Notes under the pieces: generated by a model
The model's input: only the letters and a program-made list of their open reading frames with translations
The model's database searches: none
Told to the model about the DNA's origin: nothing
Part shown: piece after piece, positions 24,510 through 33,828 of the stretch
How positions within the stretch are numbered: position 1 is the stretch's first letter
How the letters are laid out: each line of letters starts with the position of its first letter
Made by a program: the position numbers and the translations under genes
Assembly: GCA_017553625.1 (NCBI GenBank)
Contig: JAFZKP010000048.1
Location: 1-45,512 of the forward strand
Origin: Bacteroidales bacterium
Lineage (GTDB): Bacteria; Bacteroidota; Bacteroidia; Bacteroidales; F082
Length of the DNA: 45,512 nt
Reading direction: 5' to 3'

Positions 24510-27500
24510 TTATTTTCTCTTCTTGTCGGCTTCTTCAAGCATATTGGCATCGACTTTCTTGCCTCTGAAGAATATGTAAGCTATCGGAGAGGCGATGAAC
24601 AGTGATGAGAATGTACCTGCGAAGATACCCACGAGCAATGCGAACACGAAGCCGCGGATGGTCTCACCGCCGAAGATGAAGATGGCGAGCAACACCACCA
24701 ATGTTGAACCTGATGTGTTGATTGAACGGAGCAATGTGCTGTTGACACCGTCGTTCATTCTCTCATACCAGCTTCTCTTTGGATAGAGTGTAACATTCTC
24801 ACGAATACGGTCGAAGATAACCACTGTGTTGTTGATAGAGTAACCGATGATGGTCAGAACAGCGGCGATGAACGACTGGTCAACCTCCATTGAGAATGGT
24901 AAGACATTGTAGAACAACGAGTACATACCAATCACGATGATTGTATCGTGTGTCAATGCCACGATTGAAGAGGCACCATACTGCCATCTCTTGAAACGGA
25001 TAGCGATGTACACGAAGATTACAATCAATGAGATGATGACCGCCCAGATAGCCTTGCGTGTCACGTCGTCGGCGATGGTTGCGCCCACCTTCTGAGATGA
25101 CATGATACCGAGCATCATATCGCTCTTCTCGCTGTCTGATGTGAACTGGTCGTATGTCATATCCTTGCTGTAGAAGCCTTTCAATCCTTCATAGAGCATG
25201 CCTTGGATCTTGGCGTCAATATCAGGATCGTTGCTGTTGATTTCGTATTTTGTAGTGATTTTCACCTGACGGCTTGGACCGAATGTCTTCACTTCCGGAG
25301 CGTCTGCCTTGAACTCGGGAACATTGGCGAGAGCCTCACGTACTTGGACAACAGACACTTCCTTGTCGAAACGTACAACGTAGTTGCGACCACCCTGGAA
25401 GTCGATGCCGAGGTTGAGACCGCGGACTGCCAATGAACCGAAGCTGATGACAATCATGATACCACCGATGATGAATGCTGTCTTACCGAACTTGATGAAG
25501 TTGAACTTGGTGTTCTTCAAGAAGTTACGTGTCATATTGGTTGAGAATGCAATCTCTTTGTTTCTGTTGAGCCAACCTTCAAGGATAAGTCTTGTGATGA
25601 AGATTGAGGTGAACAATGAGGTGCAGATACCGATCATCAATGTTGTTGCGAAACCTTGAACAGGACCTGTACCGAACTCGAACAGGATGAAACCTGTCAA
25701 GAACGTGGTGATCTGACCGTCGAGGATAGCTGAGTAAGCTGCCTTGAAACCGTCGGCGATGGCGAGACGGATGCCTTTGCCGGCAGCAATCTCTTCCTTG
25801 ATACGTTCGAAGATGATGACGTTCGAGTCAACAGCCATACCCAAGGTGAGGACGATACCTGCGATACCAGGCAGTGTCAACACTGTGCCGAACGATGCGA
25901 TGACACCGAAGAAGAACAGGATGTTCACGAGCAATGCGATGTCGGCTGCTATACCGGCTTTGCTGTAGAAGAACACCATGTAGATGAGCACGAGGCAGAA
26001 TGCGATGATGAATGACCAGAAACCTGATGTGATAGCTTCCTGACCGAGTGAAGGACCTACGACGTTCTCTTCGAGGATACGTGCTGGGGCTGGTAACTTA
26101 CCTGCTTTCAAGATGTTGGCCAAGTCCTGAGCCTCTTCCACTGTCATGTTGCCTCCAGTAATCTGTGAGCGACCGCCTGGGATTTCATCGTTGACGTTAG
26201 GGTAGGAGTACACGTAGTTGTCGAGGACGATGGCGACCTGACGGCCGATGTTGTCGCCTGTCAAGCGTTTCCATGCCTTTGCGCCTTCTGAGTTCATCTG
26301 CATTGTCACCTCGACGCGACCGTTCTGGTCGTAGTCCTGACGTGCATCTGTTACGACTTCGCCTCCGAGTGAGCATTTGTTGTCGCGGTTGGCTTTCAAT
26401 GCCACGAGGTCGATGACTTCTTTGTCACTGTTTTCAAGTTTGTGTGGCTTTACTGACCATGCGAACTTTAAGTTGCGAGGGAAGATTGATGCTGTCAACT
26501 TCAACATTCTGTTGATGTTTGCAGTGTCTTTTTCCATAGCAACACCAACGCATGCAGTCTCGACTGGAACTATCTGACCTGCGTTGTTCCTGGCGTATGA
26601 TGGTGAAAGGACCATGTACAACGGGTTGTTCTCCTGGTATGCCTCGAGTGCTTTGTCCTGTGCTTTCTTCAATGAGTCTTCAGCTGTCATCTGGTTGAGA
26701 AGAGCCACATCGCTTTCTTCGGTTTCTTCTTCAACTTTCTCTGGCTTGCCAGCTTTCTCGATTTCGGCTAAACGTGCGTTGGCCTCGTCGAAATGCTGAT
26801 AAATCTCGTTGAATTTGTATGTCTCCCAGAACTCGAGTTGGGCTGTGCCTTGCAACAGTTTGCGGACACGCTTCGGGTCTTTGATACCTGGAAGCTCGAC
26901 GAGGATACGGCCTGAGCCTTCCAACTTCTGGATGTTAGGCTGTGCCACACCGAAACGGTCGATACGTGTTCTCAAAATCTGATATGAACGGTCGATGGCG
27001 CTGCTTGTCTCATCCTTGATGGTCTTCAAAACTTCTTCGTTCGATGAGTTGACAGTGATGCCTTTGTCTTTGAATTCATATAAGAAAATTGATGCGAGAC
27101 GTGCATTTGGATCGAGCTTTGCGTATGCTTCGCCGAAAAGGTCAACGAAATCTTTCTGGCTGTTGAGATGCTGCTCATTGGCGATGCGCATGGCCTCTTT
27201 GAATGTTTCGTCATTGCTGTTGCCGGCGAGAGCGTAGATGATGTCCGGAACTGACACTTCCAACATAACGTTCATACCGCCCTTGAGGTCAAGACCGAGG
27301 TTTAACTCCTGCTCCTTGCACTTGCGGTAGTCTTGCCACATGTAAACTTTAATTGTGCCGATTGAGTCGAGATAATAAGTCTCTTTTGCTGTCTTGATTG
27401 AGTCAAGATAGTACTCGTAAGCATTCTGGTCGCCTTTAGCCATCTCTGTAGCTAAAGCGACAGTCTTCGGACTTTCAGCATAGGCTTTTGCTTTACTTTC

Positions 27501-27593
27501 CATGTGCCTTGTCACGAACGTGAATGACAACTGATACACTGTGAAAAGAGCCAATAAAAATGCCAAAAGCTTAATAACTCCTTTGTTCTGCAT
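24510..27593 (-). CDS. secDF: Fused protein translocase subunit SecDF
   Basis: A 1027-residue fusion of SecD and SecF, proton-motive-force-driven helpers of SecYEG export in the inner membrane. TM1 is at residues ~7-28. The large periplasmic P1 domain begins with the CKEQELNLGLDLKGGMNVML motif. SecD TM2-6 lie at ~520-690 and include the DSNVIIFERIKEE motif near 588. The SecF part starts around 700 with LNLGIDFQGGRNYVV, and its conserved NNTVVIFDRIREN is near 926. SecDF fusions are usual in Bacteroidetes. The C-terminal tail is lysine-rich (ADKKRK). It is the export partner for the many signal-peptide proteins encoded around it. Confidence 0.96.
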   Translation of the reverse strand: MQNKGVIKLLAFLLALFTVYQLSFTFVTRHMESKAKAYAESPKTVALATEMAKGDQNAYEYYLDSIKTAKETYYLDSIGTIKVYMWQDYRKCKEQELNLGLDLKGGMNVMLEVSVPDIIYALAGNSNDETFKEAMRIANEQHLNSQKDFVDLFGEAYAKLDPNARLASIFLYEFKDKGITVNSSNEEVLKTIKDETSSAIDRSYQILRTRIDRFGVAQPNIQKLEGSGRILVELPGIKDPKRVRKLLQGTAQLEFWETYKFNEIYQHFDEANARLAEIEKAGKPEKVEEETEESDVALLNQMTAEDSLKKAQDKALEAYQENNPLYMVLSPSYARNNAGQIVPVETACVGVAMEKDTANINRMLKLTASIFPRNLKFAWSVKPHKLENSDKEVIDLVALKANRDNKCSLGGEVVTDARQDYDQNGRVEVTMQMNSEGAKAWKRLTGDNIGRQVAIVLDNYVYSYPNVNDEIPGGRSQITGGNMTVEEAQDLANILKAGKLPAPARILEENVVGPSLGQEAITSGFWSFIIAFCLVLIYMVFFYSKAGIAADIALLVNILFFFGVIASFGTVLTLPGIAGIVLTLGMAVDSNVIIFERIKEEIAAGKGIRLAIADGFKAAYSAILDGQITTFLTGFILFEFGTGPVQGFATTLMIGICTSLFTSIFITRLILEGWLNRNKEIAFSTNMTRNFLKNTKFNFIKFGKTAFIIGGIMIVISFGSLAVRGLNLGIDFQGGRNYVVRFDKEVSVVQVREALANVPEFKADAPEVKTFGPSRQVKITTKYEINSNDPDIDAKIQGMLYEGLKGFYSKDMTYDQFTSDSEKSDMMLGIMSSQKVGATIADDVTRKAIWAVIISLIVIFVYIAIRFKRWQYGASSIVALTHDTIIVIGMYSLFYNVLPFSMEVDQSFIAAVLTIIGYSINNTVVIFDRIRENVTLYPKRSWYERMNDGVNSTLLRSINTSGSTLVVLLAIFIFGGETIRGFVFALLVGIFAGTFSSLFIASPIAYIFFRGKKVDANMLEEADKKRK

Positions 27594-27666
27594 TGTAAAT
27601 CAATTTTTTATAATATTAAACTTTTTAATTAATTTCAACAAATTAATCACTAAAATTTTTAGCGTG

Positions 27667-27697
27667 CAAAGATACGATATTTTTCAATGCCGACAAA
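27667..27697 (-). promoter_or_regulatory. Consensus Bacteroidetes promoter for secDF
   Basis: On the minus strand TTTG (27694-27697), exactly 19 bases, then TATCTTTG (27667-27674). It starts ten bases after the stop of the ABC permease gene and gives a leader of ~65 bases. Confidence 0.85.
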
Positions 27698-27706
27698 ATA
27701 TTTTTT

Positions 27707-29020
27707 TTAATATTTTATCCACTTGAAAATCTCCTTCCAGGAAACCTTTTTGCCGTACATCAGTATGCCTGTTCGGTACACCTTGCTCGCAAGCCATGTG
27801 AAAACGATAAATGTGGCGAAGAGCAGTGCCACTGACAGCACGACCTGCCATATTGGCACGCCGAAAGGTATCCTCAGCATCATTCCGACAGGGGAGGTGA
27901 ACGGTATCATTGACATCCAAAGGGCGAAAGAGCTGTCAGGCGCTGTGGCGATGATGGATGAACATACCATCGGTATCACCAAAAGCAATGAAATCGGCGT
28001 CACAAACTGCTGGGTGTCGGTCTCGTTGTCGACGGCGGCGCCGATGGCTGCAAACATCGCTGAATACAGAAAATAACCTCCGATGAAGTAGAGGAGGAAG
28101 CACCATAAAATGTCCTTGAAATTGATGGAATGGATGATTTCAAAAACTTCTGTCAATGTGTCGGGGTCAGTAGTATTTACTCCAGTTTCCGCGATTTGTT
28201 CGCTCATTACTGTGCCTCCTGAGAAAACATCCTGTGTTGGCAGGAACGTTGACGCGATGCCTGTGATTGCCAGTGTCAGCACGCCCCAAAGCAAAAACTG
28301 CGTCAGACCAACCAAGGCGATGCCGATAATCTTTCCCATCATAAGCTCGAAAGGCTTGACGGAACTGACAATCACCTCGATGATACGGTTTGTCTTTTCT
28401 TCAATGACGCCACGCATCACCTGGTTGCCGAAGATGAAAATCACGAAATAGATTATCAGGGCGAGAAACAGACCGAGAAAGAACTCGAATTCGCTGAAAC
28501 TCTTCTGTTCTCCACCTTCCTTTTCGCTCATTTTTATCTGCTGCACGTTGATGGTCGTAGCCGATGCTTTCACAATGGCTGGGTCTATGCCTGACGACAT
28601 AAGCTTCTGATGCTCAACTATTTGTTTCATCGACGACCTGATGTGGGAGGTGAGCGTCATGGGTTGTTGTTTGATGCTGTAGAGCTCGGCATTAGTCGGC
28701 ACAGTAAGTTTTGTGCCTGGGATATACAACACCCCGTCGTAAACTCCGTCTTTCACGAGTTGCTTCGCCTCGTCAATGCTTTTGTCTATATATATAAAGG
28801 TGTTGATGTCGGTGTTTTCCAACTTCCCGTTAAACAATGTGGATTCGTCGCAGACGGCTATGACTTTCTTGTTCTCGAATTTCTCTGAGTTGGTCATGAG
28901 AATTGCGGGCAGGAACATCAAAGCGGCGAAAAACAAAGGTGCAAGGAATGTTATGATTAAAAATGAGCGTTTCTTCACTCGTGTGAGATATTCTCTTTCA
29001 ATAATGATGCCTATTTTCAT
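27707..29020 (-). CDS. ABC-2 type transporter permease (NatB-like)
   Basis: A 437-residue membrane protein. TM1 (SFLIITFLAPLFFAALMFLP) lies near residues 20-40 and is followed by a ~150-residue extracytoplasmic domain. A C-terminal group of about five to six helices includes the conserved VMRGVIEEKTNRIIEVIVSS and PFELMMGKIIGIALVGL segments of ABC-2 exporters of the NatB type. It pairs with the ATPase encoded 4 bases upstream. Substrates may be Na+, drugs or peptides and cannot be decided. The ATG at 29020 (MKIGIIIEREYL) is preferred to one at 29047, which would overlap the ATPase gene by 23 bases and give a poor N-terminus. Confidence 0.87.
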   Translation of the reverse strand: MKIGIIIEREYLTRVKKRSFLIITFLAPLFFAALMFLPAILMTNSEKFENKKVIAVCDESTLFNGKLENTDINTFIYIDKSIDEAKQLVKDGVYDGVLYIPGTKLTVPTNAELYSIKQQPMTLTSHIRSSMKQIVEHQKLMSSGIDPAIVKASATTINVQQIKMSEKEGGEQKSFSEFEFFLGLFLALIIYFVIFIFGNQVMRGVIEEKTNRIIEVIVSSVKPFELMMGKIIGIALVGLTQFLLWGVLTLAITGIASTFLPTQDVFSGGTVMSEQIAETGVNTTDPDTLTEVFEIIHSINFKDILWCFLLYFIGGYFLYSAMFAAIGAAVDNETDTQQFVTPISLLLVIPMVCSSIIATAPDSSFALWMSMIPFTSPVGMMLRIPFGVPIWQVVLSVALLFATFIVFTWLASKVYRTGILMYGKKVSWKEIFKWIKY

Positions 29021-29024
29021 GGGA

Positions 29025-29882
29025 TTATTTGTTTGACGATGATACAAGGTTGATGAATATTTCGTTCATCGATGGCAGAATTTCGTTAAATGACACGAGT
29101 TCGCCTTTGTCGATAATGTCGCGAATCAGCTCGTTCGGATTCGTTGAGTTGGCTGTGAATCGTGTCTCGCCGCTGCCGTCGAAAGGCTTGTATACGACAT
29201 CGTAGCTGTGGTTTTTGAAACGCTGTTTGATATCGTAAACGCTGCCCTCGAGAATCTTCTCACCTTTATTAATAAGCATTATGTTATCGCAAAGCTCTTC
29301 CACCGACGACATGTTGTGTGTGGAGAAAAGTATCGTCGAGCCTTTGTCGCGCAACTCAAGAATCTCATTTTTCAGAAGGTTCACGTTTATCGGGTCAAAG
29401 CCTGAGAACGGCTCGTCGAAGATGAGCAGCTTCGGCTCGTGTATCACCGTGACGATGAACTGCACCTTCTGCTGCATGCCTTTGCTCAACTCCTCGACCT
29501 TCTTGTCCCACCAGTTCGCGATGCCGAATTTCACAAACCATTGGCGGAGGCGCTTGTCCGCCTCTTTGCGGTCCATGCCTTTAAGTTGCGCAAGGTAAAT
29601 GGCTTGTTCGCCGACTTTCATCTTCTTGTAAAGGCCGCGTTCTTCGGGAAGATAGCCGATTTGTGCAATGTCATTGGGACTCAACGGATTGCCGTCGAGC
29701 AACACTTGCCCCGAGTCGGGCATTGTGATTTGGTTGAGAATCCTAATCAGGGTGGTTTTTCCGGCGCCGTTCGGTCCGAGGAGACCGTAGATGCTTTGTT
29801 TCGGCACCTTTATGGAAATGTCATTGAGCACTTTTTTAGTGCCGTATGACTTGGAAACGTTGTTTATTTCGAGATAGTTCAT
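29025..29882 (-). CDS. ABC transporter ATP-binding protein (NatA-like)
   Basis: A 285-residue ABC ATPase. Walker A is GPNGAGKT (36-43), followed by a YLPEERGLYKKM Q-loop region characteristic of the NatA group. The signature is LSKGMQQKVQ, Walker B is LLIFDEPFSGFDP, and the switch histidine is in FSTHNM. The C-terminal DUF4162-like extension runs from about residue 215. It powers the permease encoded directly downstream. It starts 5 bases after dnaJ ends, so the exporter appears to be co-transcribed with the chaperone genes grpE-dnaJ. Confidence 0.92.
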   Translation of the reverse strand: MNYLEINNVSKSYGTKKVLNDISIKVPKQSIYGLLGPNGAGKTTLIRILNQITMPDSGQVLLDGNPLSPNDIAQIGYLPEERGLYKKMKVGEQAIYLAQLKGMDRKEADKRLRQWFVKFGIANWWDKKVEELSKGMQQKVQFIVTVIHEPKLLIFDEPFSGFDPINVNLLKNEILELRDKGSTILFSTHNMSSVEELCDNIMLINKGEKILEGSVYDIKQRFKNHSYDVVYKPFDGSGETRFTANSTNPNELIRDIIDKGELVSFNEILPSMNEIFINLVSSSNK

Positions 29883-29887
29883 AGTCT

Positions 29888-31030
29888 TTAGCTGAAGAAG
29901 TCTCTGATTTTATCGAACACGCCTTTGTCGTTGGCGCCTGGTTTGGGTTTGAAGTTCTCGCTTTCGAGGAGGTCTTTCATTATCTTTTCCTCTTCTTTCG
30001 AAAGCTTTTTCGGAGTCCACACGTTCACGTTGACGATCAGGTCGCCTCTTCCGTAGCCGTTGATTTCCGGAAGTCCTTTGCCTTTCACGCGGATTATGTC
30101 GCCGCTTTGCACTCCTGCAGGGATTTTGATGTTCACCGTCCCTCCGATGCATGGAGCTTCGAGATTGCAGCCGAGTGCCGCCTGTGGCACGCTGATGAAT
30201 AGGTTGTGGATGAGGTTGTTTCCGTCGCGTTCAAGTTGCGGGTGTTTCTCTTCTTCTATGAGGATGAGCAGGTCGCCTGGCACGCCGTTATGTGCGCCCG
30301 CGTTGCCTTTGCCGCGCACCGACAGCTGCATGCCTTCCGCCACGCCGGCAGGGATGTCAAGCTCAATGACTTCCTCTCCCTTGATGATGCCGTCTCCGTT
30401 GCATGACGTGCATTTCTTCTTTATCACACGACCCTCGCCGCCGCAGGTTGGGCAGGTGCTTACCTGCGTGAAGAAGCCTGAGCGCATCACACGCTGCCCC
30501 TTGCCGCCGCAGGTCTTGCAGGTCTCAAACGTGCCGTCTTCCGAGCCGCTGCCCTTGCATTTTTGGCATGTCACGTATTTGTTGACTTTTATCTTTTTCT
30601 TGACCCCGGTGCTGATTTCGTCGAGCGTGAGCTTCACCCTGACACGCAGGTTGGAGCCTCTGTACACCGGACGCTGTCCGTTGCCGCCTCCGAAACCGCC
30701 GAAATTGAAGCCGAAGCCGCCTCCGCCACCGAACAGGTCGCTGAAGATGTCGCCAAACTGGCTGAAGATGTCGTTCATTGACGCACCACTGAAATCCTGG
30801 CCGCTCACGCCGGCATGACCGTAACGGTCGTAGCGCGCGCGTTTGTTCTCATCGCTCAAAACACCGTAAGCCTCCGCCGCCTCCTTGAATTTCTCCTCGG
30901 CTTCCTTGTCGCCGGGGTTCCTGTCAGGATGGTATTGCAGGGCTTTCTTCCTGTATGCTTTCTTTATCTCATCGGCTGTGGCGTTCTTTGCAACCTCCAG
31001 CACCTCGTAGTAATCACGTTTTTCTGCCAT
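29888..31030 (-). CDS. dnaJ: Chaperone protein DnaJ
   Basis: A 380-residue type I J-protein that activates the DnaK ATPase and hands over unfolded clients. The J domain (1-70) has the HPD tripeptide at 34-36. A Gly/Phe-rich region follows ([16 protein letters not shown]). Four zinc-binding CxxCxGxG motifs ([32 protein letters not shown]) lie near 150-220, and then come the β-sandwich client-binding domains. It is preceded by grpE with an 86-base gap that holds a palindrome and followed closely by an ABC exporter. dnaK is not in this window. Confidence 0.97.
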   Translation of the reverse strand: MAEKRDYYEVLEVAKNATADEIKKAYRKKALQYHPDRNPGDKEAEEKFKEAAEAYGVLSDENKRARYDRYGHAGVSGQDFSGASMNDIFSQFGDIFSDLFGGGGGFGFNFGGFGGGNGQRPVYRGSNLRVRVKLTLDEISTGVKKKIKVNKYVTCQKCKGSGSEDGTFETCKTCGGKGQRVMRSGFFTQVSTCPTCGGEGRVIKKKCTSCNGDGIIKGEEVIELDIPAGVAEGMQLSVRGKGNAGAHNGVPGDLLILIEEEKHPQLERDGNNLIHNLFISVPQAALGCNLEAPCIGGTVNIKIPAGVQSGDIIRVKGKGLPEINGYGRGDLIVNVNVWTPKKLSKEEEKIMKDLLESENFKPKPGANDKGVFDKIRDFFS

Positions 31031-31070
31031 TTTGTTCTTTTTGATTTAAGTAAATCATCATTGATTATGA

Positions 31071-31098
31071 GTACAGACGCGATTAATCGCGTCTCTAC
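31071..31098. repeat. GTAGAGACG-type palindrome between grpE and dnaJ
   Basis: GTACAGACGCGATT and AATCGCGTCTCTAC, 14-base arms with one mismatch and no loop. It lies in the grpE-dnaJ gap, so the mRNA would carry a strong hairpin there. Confidence 0.9.
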
Positions 31099-31115
31099 AA
31101 GCATCAATTAATGTT

Positions 31116-31655
31116 TCAGCAACCAACAACGACTCTTGCATATCTTATGACCTTGCCATTCAATTTGTAACCTTTCTGAACCACGTCGATGACCTTGTCC
31201 TTCATCTCCTCTGATGGTGCAGGAATCTGTGTCAGCGCCTCATGCTCGTCGGTGTTGAACGGCTCGCCGACAGCCTTGATTTCTTCAAGACCTTTCTGCT
31301 CTAATGTCCGTTTCAACTTGTTGTAAATCAGCATGACACCTTCGTAATGTGTCTTGTCTTCGTCTTTCTCCATCGTTGGCAAGGCTCTCTCAAAATCGTC
31401 GAGGATAGGAAGAAGCGTCAGAATCGTGCTTTCAGCTGCGGTCTTAATCAGTTCGATTTTCTCGTTGGCAGTGCGCTTGCGGTAATTGTCATATTCCGAG
31501 TACAAACGGAGGTATTTGTCATTCAATTCGTTGAATTTCTCCTCGAAATTTTCTGCATTTTCCTCCTGTTTTTCCTCTTTTACCTCAATGTTGCCTTCTG
31601 CCTCGATTTTCTCGTCTTCGCCTTTAATCTCAGGTTCTTTCTTGTGTTTGCTCAT
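31116..31655 (-). CDS. grpE: Nucleotide exchange factor GrpE
   Basis: A 179-residue GrpE. It has an acidic, low-complexity N-terminal tail (~1-40), a long dimer-forming helix (FNELNDKYLRLYSEYDNYRK ... RTANEK) and the C-terminal β-domain with LPILDDFERAL, GEPFNTDEHEALTQIP and the terminal VIDVVQKGYKLNGKVIRYARV. It releases ADP from DnaK in the DnaK-DnaJ-GrpE cycle. It is the first gene of the probable operon grpE-dnaJ-ABC ATPase-permease. A perfect inverted repeat (31708-31741) sits upstream. Confidence 0.95.
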   Translation of the reverse strand: MSKHKKEPEIKGEDEKIEAEGNIEVKEEKQEENAENFEEKFNELNDKYLRLYSEYDNYRKRTANEKIELIKTAAESTILTLLPILDDFERALPTMEKDEDKTHYEGVMLIYNKLKRTLEQKGLEEIKAVGEPFNTDEHEALTQIPAPSEEMKDKVIDVVQKGYKLNGKVIRYARVVVGC

Positions 31656-31707
31656 GATATGTTTTGTTTACTTATTCTCAAAAGATTAATAAGGTATAAT
31701 CAAAATA

Positions 31708-31741
31708 CATGCCAAAACGGGCATTGTGTCATTTTGGCATG
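31708..31741. promoter_or_regulatory. Inverted repeat upstream of grpE (possible operator)
   Basis: Perfect 10-base arms CATGCCAAAA (31708-31717) and TTTTGGCATG (31732-31741) with a 14-base centre, located 50-85 bases upstream of the grpE start and just after the end of murA. There is no T-run, so a terminator is less likely than a protein-binding site. It is not a CIRCE element. A half-site, TGCCAAAATGTCAC, lies at 8580-8593 in the htpG upstream region. Confidence 0.5.
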
Positions 31742-31760
31742 AAATCATTTTATGATGTCG

Positions 31761-33071
31761 TTACATTCGTTCTATCTGCGCTCCGAGCTGCCTCAGTCGT
31801 CCGTCGATGTCCTGATAGCCTCTGTCAATCTGGTCGATGTTGTCGATTATCGATGTGCCTTCGGCTGACAGTGCGGCGATGAGTAGCGCGACACCCGCGC
31901 GGATGTCAGGTGAAGCCATTCTGACAGCTTTGAGTTGGTGGCTTCTGTCAAGTCCGATGATGTTGGCGCGGTGCGGGTCGCAAAGTATTATCTGCGCGCC
32001 CATGTCGATGAGCTTGTCGACGAAGAACAGACGGCTCTCGAACATCTTCTGATGTATTAGCACGGTGCCTTTGGCTTGTGTCGCCACCACGAGCACGATA
32101 CTGATGAGGTCGGGCGTGAATCCCGGCCATGGCGCGTCGGCGATGGTGAGGATGCTGCCGTCCAAAAACGTCTCAACTTGATAATGTTCCTGTGCCGGGA
32201 TGTGTATGTCGTCGCCGATGAACTCCATCTTGATGCCGAGCTTCTTGAAAGTGTTCGGTATGATGCCCAAGTCTTTTATTCCTGCGTCTTTGATTGTGAT
32301 GTCGGAGCCAGTCATGGCGGCGAGACCGATGAACGAACCGACTTCAATCATATCGGCGAGAAGGCGGTGCGTGGTGCCGTGAAGCTTCTCGACACCTTTT
32401 ATTTTCAAAAGGTTGGAGCCTATGCCTTCAATTTTTGCGCCCATGGCGGTGAGCATGCGGCAGAGCTGTACCAAATACGGCTCACATGCCGCGTTGAATA
32501 TCGTCGTCTCGCCTTTTGCCATCACAGCGGCCATCACGATGTTGGCGGTACCTGTCACTGACGCTTCGTCAAGGAGCATGTAAGTGCCTTTGAGTCCGTC
32601 TTTAGGTGCCACGAGACGGTAGACGTGCTCCATCCCGACAGTCTCCATCGTCGCGCCGAGGTTCATCAAGCCTATGAGATGGGTGTCGAGACGGCGGCGT
32701 CCTATCTTGTCGCCTCCTGGACGTGGCATGTAACCCATGCCGAAGCGGGCGAGGAGCGGACCGAGAATCATCACGCTTCCGCGAAGTTTGGTGGCTCTCT
32801 CGTGGAAGTCCTTGGTGTCGAAATAATCATGGTTGATGTCTTTGGCGTGCAATGTAACCTCGCTCTTGCTCTTCCTGTCGACGACAACGCCCATGCCTTT
32901 CAACAAGTCGATGAGGTTGTTGATGTCGAGGATGTCGGAAAGATTCGTTATCGTGACGGGCTCGTCGGTGAGAAGTGCGGCGCATATCACCTGCATTGCT
33001 TCGTTCTTGGCGCCCTGTGGGATGATGGTGCCGGCGAGTTTGTTGCCTCCTGTAACTTTAAATGATGCCAT
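31761..33071 (-). CDS. murA: UDP-N-acetylglucosamine 1-carboxyvinyltransferase, Asp-type active site
   Basis: MurA adds enolpyruvate from PEP to UDP-GlcNAc, the first committed step of peptidoglycan synthesis. The 436-residue EPSP-synthase-like protein contains the UDP-GlcNAc loop GGNKLAGTIIPQGAKNEAM, SVMILGPLLARFG, and the active-site loop RPGGDKIGRRRLDTH. The residue aligned with the usual catalytic cysteine (PGGCxIG) is aspartate, a change known to make MurA insensitive to fosfomycin. The end DNIDQIDRGYQDIDGRLRQL is family-typical. The DUF4290 gene precedes it with a 4-base gap. It supplies the substrate path to murB at the other end of the window. Confidence 0.95.
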   Translation of the reverse strand: MASFKVTGGNKLAGTIIPQGAKNEAMQVICAALLTDEPVTITNLSDILDINNLIDLLKGMGVVVDRKSKSEVTLHAKDINHDYFDTKDFHERATKLRGSVMILGPLLARFGMGYMPRPGGDKIGRRRLDTHLIGLMNLGATMETVGMEHVYRLVAPKDGLKGTYMLLDEASVTGTANIVMAAVMAKGETTIFNAACEPYLVQLCRMLTAMGAKIEGIGSNLLKIKGVEKLHGTTHRLLADMIEVGSFIGLAAMTGSDITIKDAGIKDLGIIPNTFKKLGIKMEFIGDDIHIPAQEHYQVETFLDGSILTIADAPWPGFTPDLISIVLVVATQAKGTVLIHQKMFESRLFFVDKLIDMGAQIILCDPHRANIIGLDRSHQLKAVRMASPDIRAGVALLIAALSAEGTSIIDNIDQIDRGYQDIDGRLRQLGAQIERM

Positions 33072-33075
33072 GATG

Positions 33076-33750
33076 TCAGTTTTTCTTGTTTGGACGGTTA
33101 GGGTTGCCTTGTTTGGCCTGCTGCTGATTCTTGTTGTTATTGTTGCTTTTCTTGTTGTTCTGTTTCTTCTTCTGCTGTTGCTGCTGCTGAGGCTGCTTGT
33201 TCAGAATCTCGTTGGTGGGCGTTAGCTTGGTGTCCATCGGGAGTGTCACTTCCTCGCCGGAAATCTTGTAAAGGTCGTCGAGGATGAGCAGGTCGTTGAC
33301 GGTGTCGCGGTTCCAGTTGAGATAGTCGCGTTTCATCTGGTTCGCGATGTTGACGAGAATCGCCTGTTTCTTCGGACCGTCTTCCATCTCCTTCACTTTC
33401 TTCACAACGTCATAGATGTACTGCCCGTAATGGCCGTATTTGATGTTGTTCTTCTGGTATCCGACGTGCTCGGGCTTCTTCTTCTGCATCTCAGGTGTAG
33501 GCGGGTCGTAAGGGCCGTCCACGTCAAGCTTGTAATCCGAGATTATATAAAGGTGATCCCAAAGCTTGTGCATGAAGTCGTTTGACTCCTTGACCTGGGG
33601 GTTCATCTGCGCCATCACGTTGACGATGAAATATGCCGCTTCGGTGCGTTGCTTGCGGTCTTCAATCTCCATGAGATGACGAATCATCACCTGAATGTTT
33701 CGGCCGTATTCCGAAATCACTATCTTCTCCCGTTCTGTATTGTATTCCAT
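33076..33750 (-). CDS. DUF4290 protein
   Basis: A 224-residue protein of the Bacteroidetes-specific DUF4290 family. The first ~180 residues are helical (EYGRNIQVMIRHLMEIEDRK; DFMHKLWDHLYIISDYKLDV; YGHYGQYIYDVVKKV). The last ~40 are a low-complexity Q/N/K-rich tail, likely disordered and basic. No signal peptide or membrane helix is seen, so it is probably cytoplasmic. The function is unknown. The tight, conserved pairing with murA suggests a link to cell wall synthesis, which is inference only. Confidence 0.85.
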   Translation of the reverse strand: MEYNTEREKIVISEYGRNIQVMIRHLMEIEDRKQRTEAAYFIVNVMAQMNPQVKESNDFMHKLWDHLYIISDYKLDVDGPYDPPTPEMQKKKPEHVGYQKNNIKYGHYGQYIYDVVKKVKEMEDGPKKQAILVNIANQMKRDYLNWNRDTVNDLLILDDLYKISGEEVTLPMDTKLTPTNEILNKQPQQQQQQKKKQNNKKSNNNNKNQQQAKQGNPNRPNKKN

Positions 33751-33798
33751 AATTGAAAATTATCTAAATATTAACGTTGTTTAATCTGTTTTATTATT

Positions 33799-33822
33799 TA
33801 GACGGTCGACCGACCGTCTCTA
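33799..33822. repeat. GACGGTCG palindrome after pcrA
   Basis: GACGGTCG (33801-33808), AC, CGACCGTC (33811-33818), followed by TCTAC: a variant of the GTAGAGACG family between the helicase gene and the DUF4290 gene. Confidence 0.8.
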
Positions 33823-33828
33823 CAACCT

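Noticed and set aside
31690-31741. Possible sigma-54 promoter (TGGCATG...TTGAT on the minus strand) before grpE
   Set aside because: The -12 element lacks the required GC, so the inverted repeat reading is better supported.
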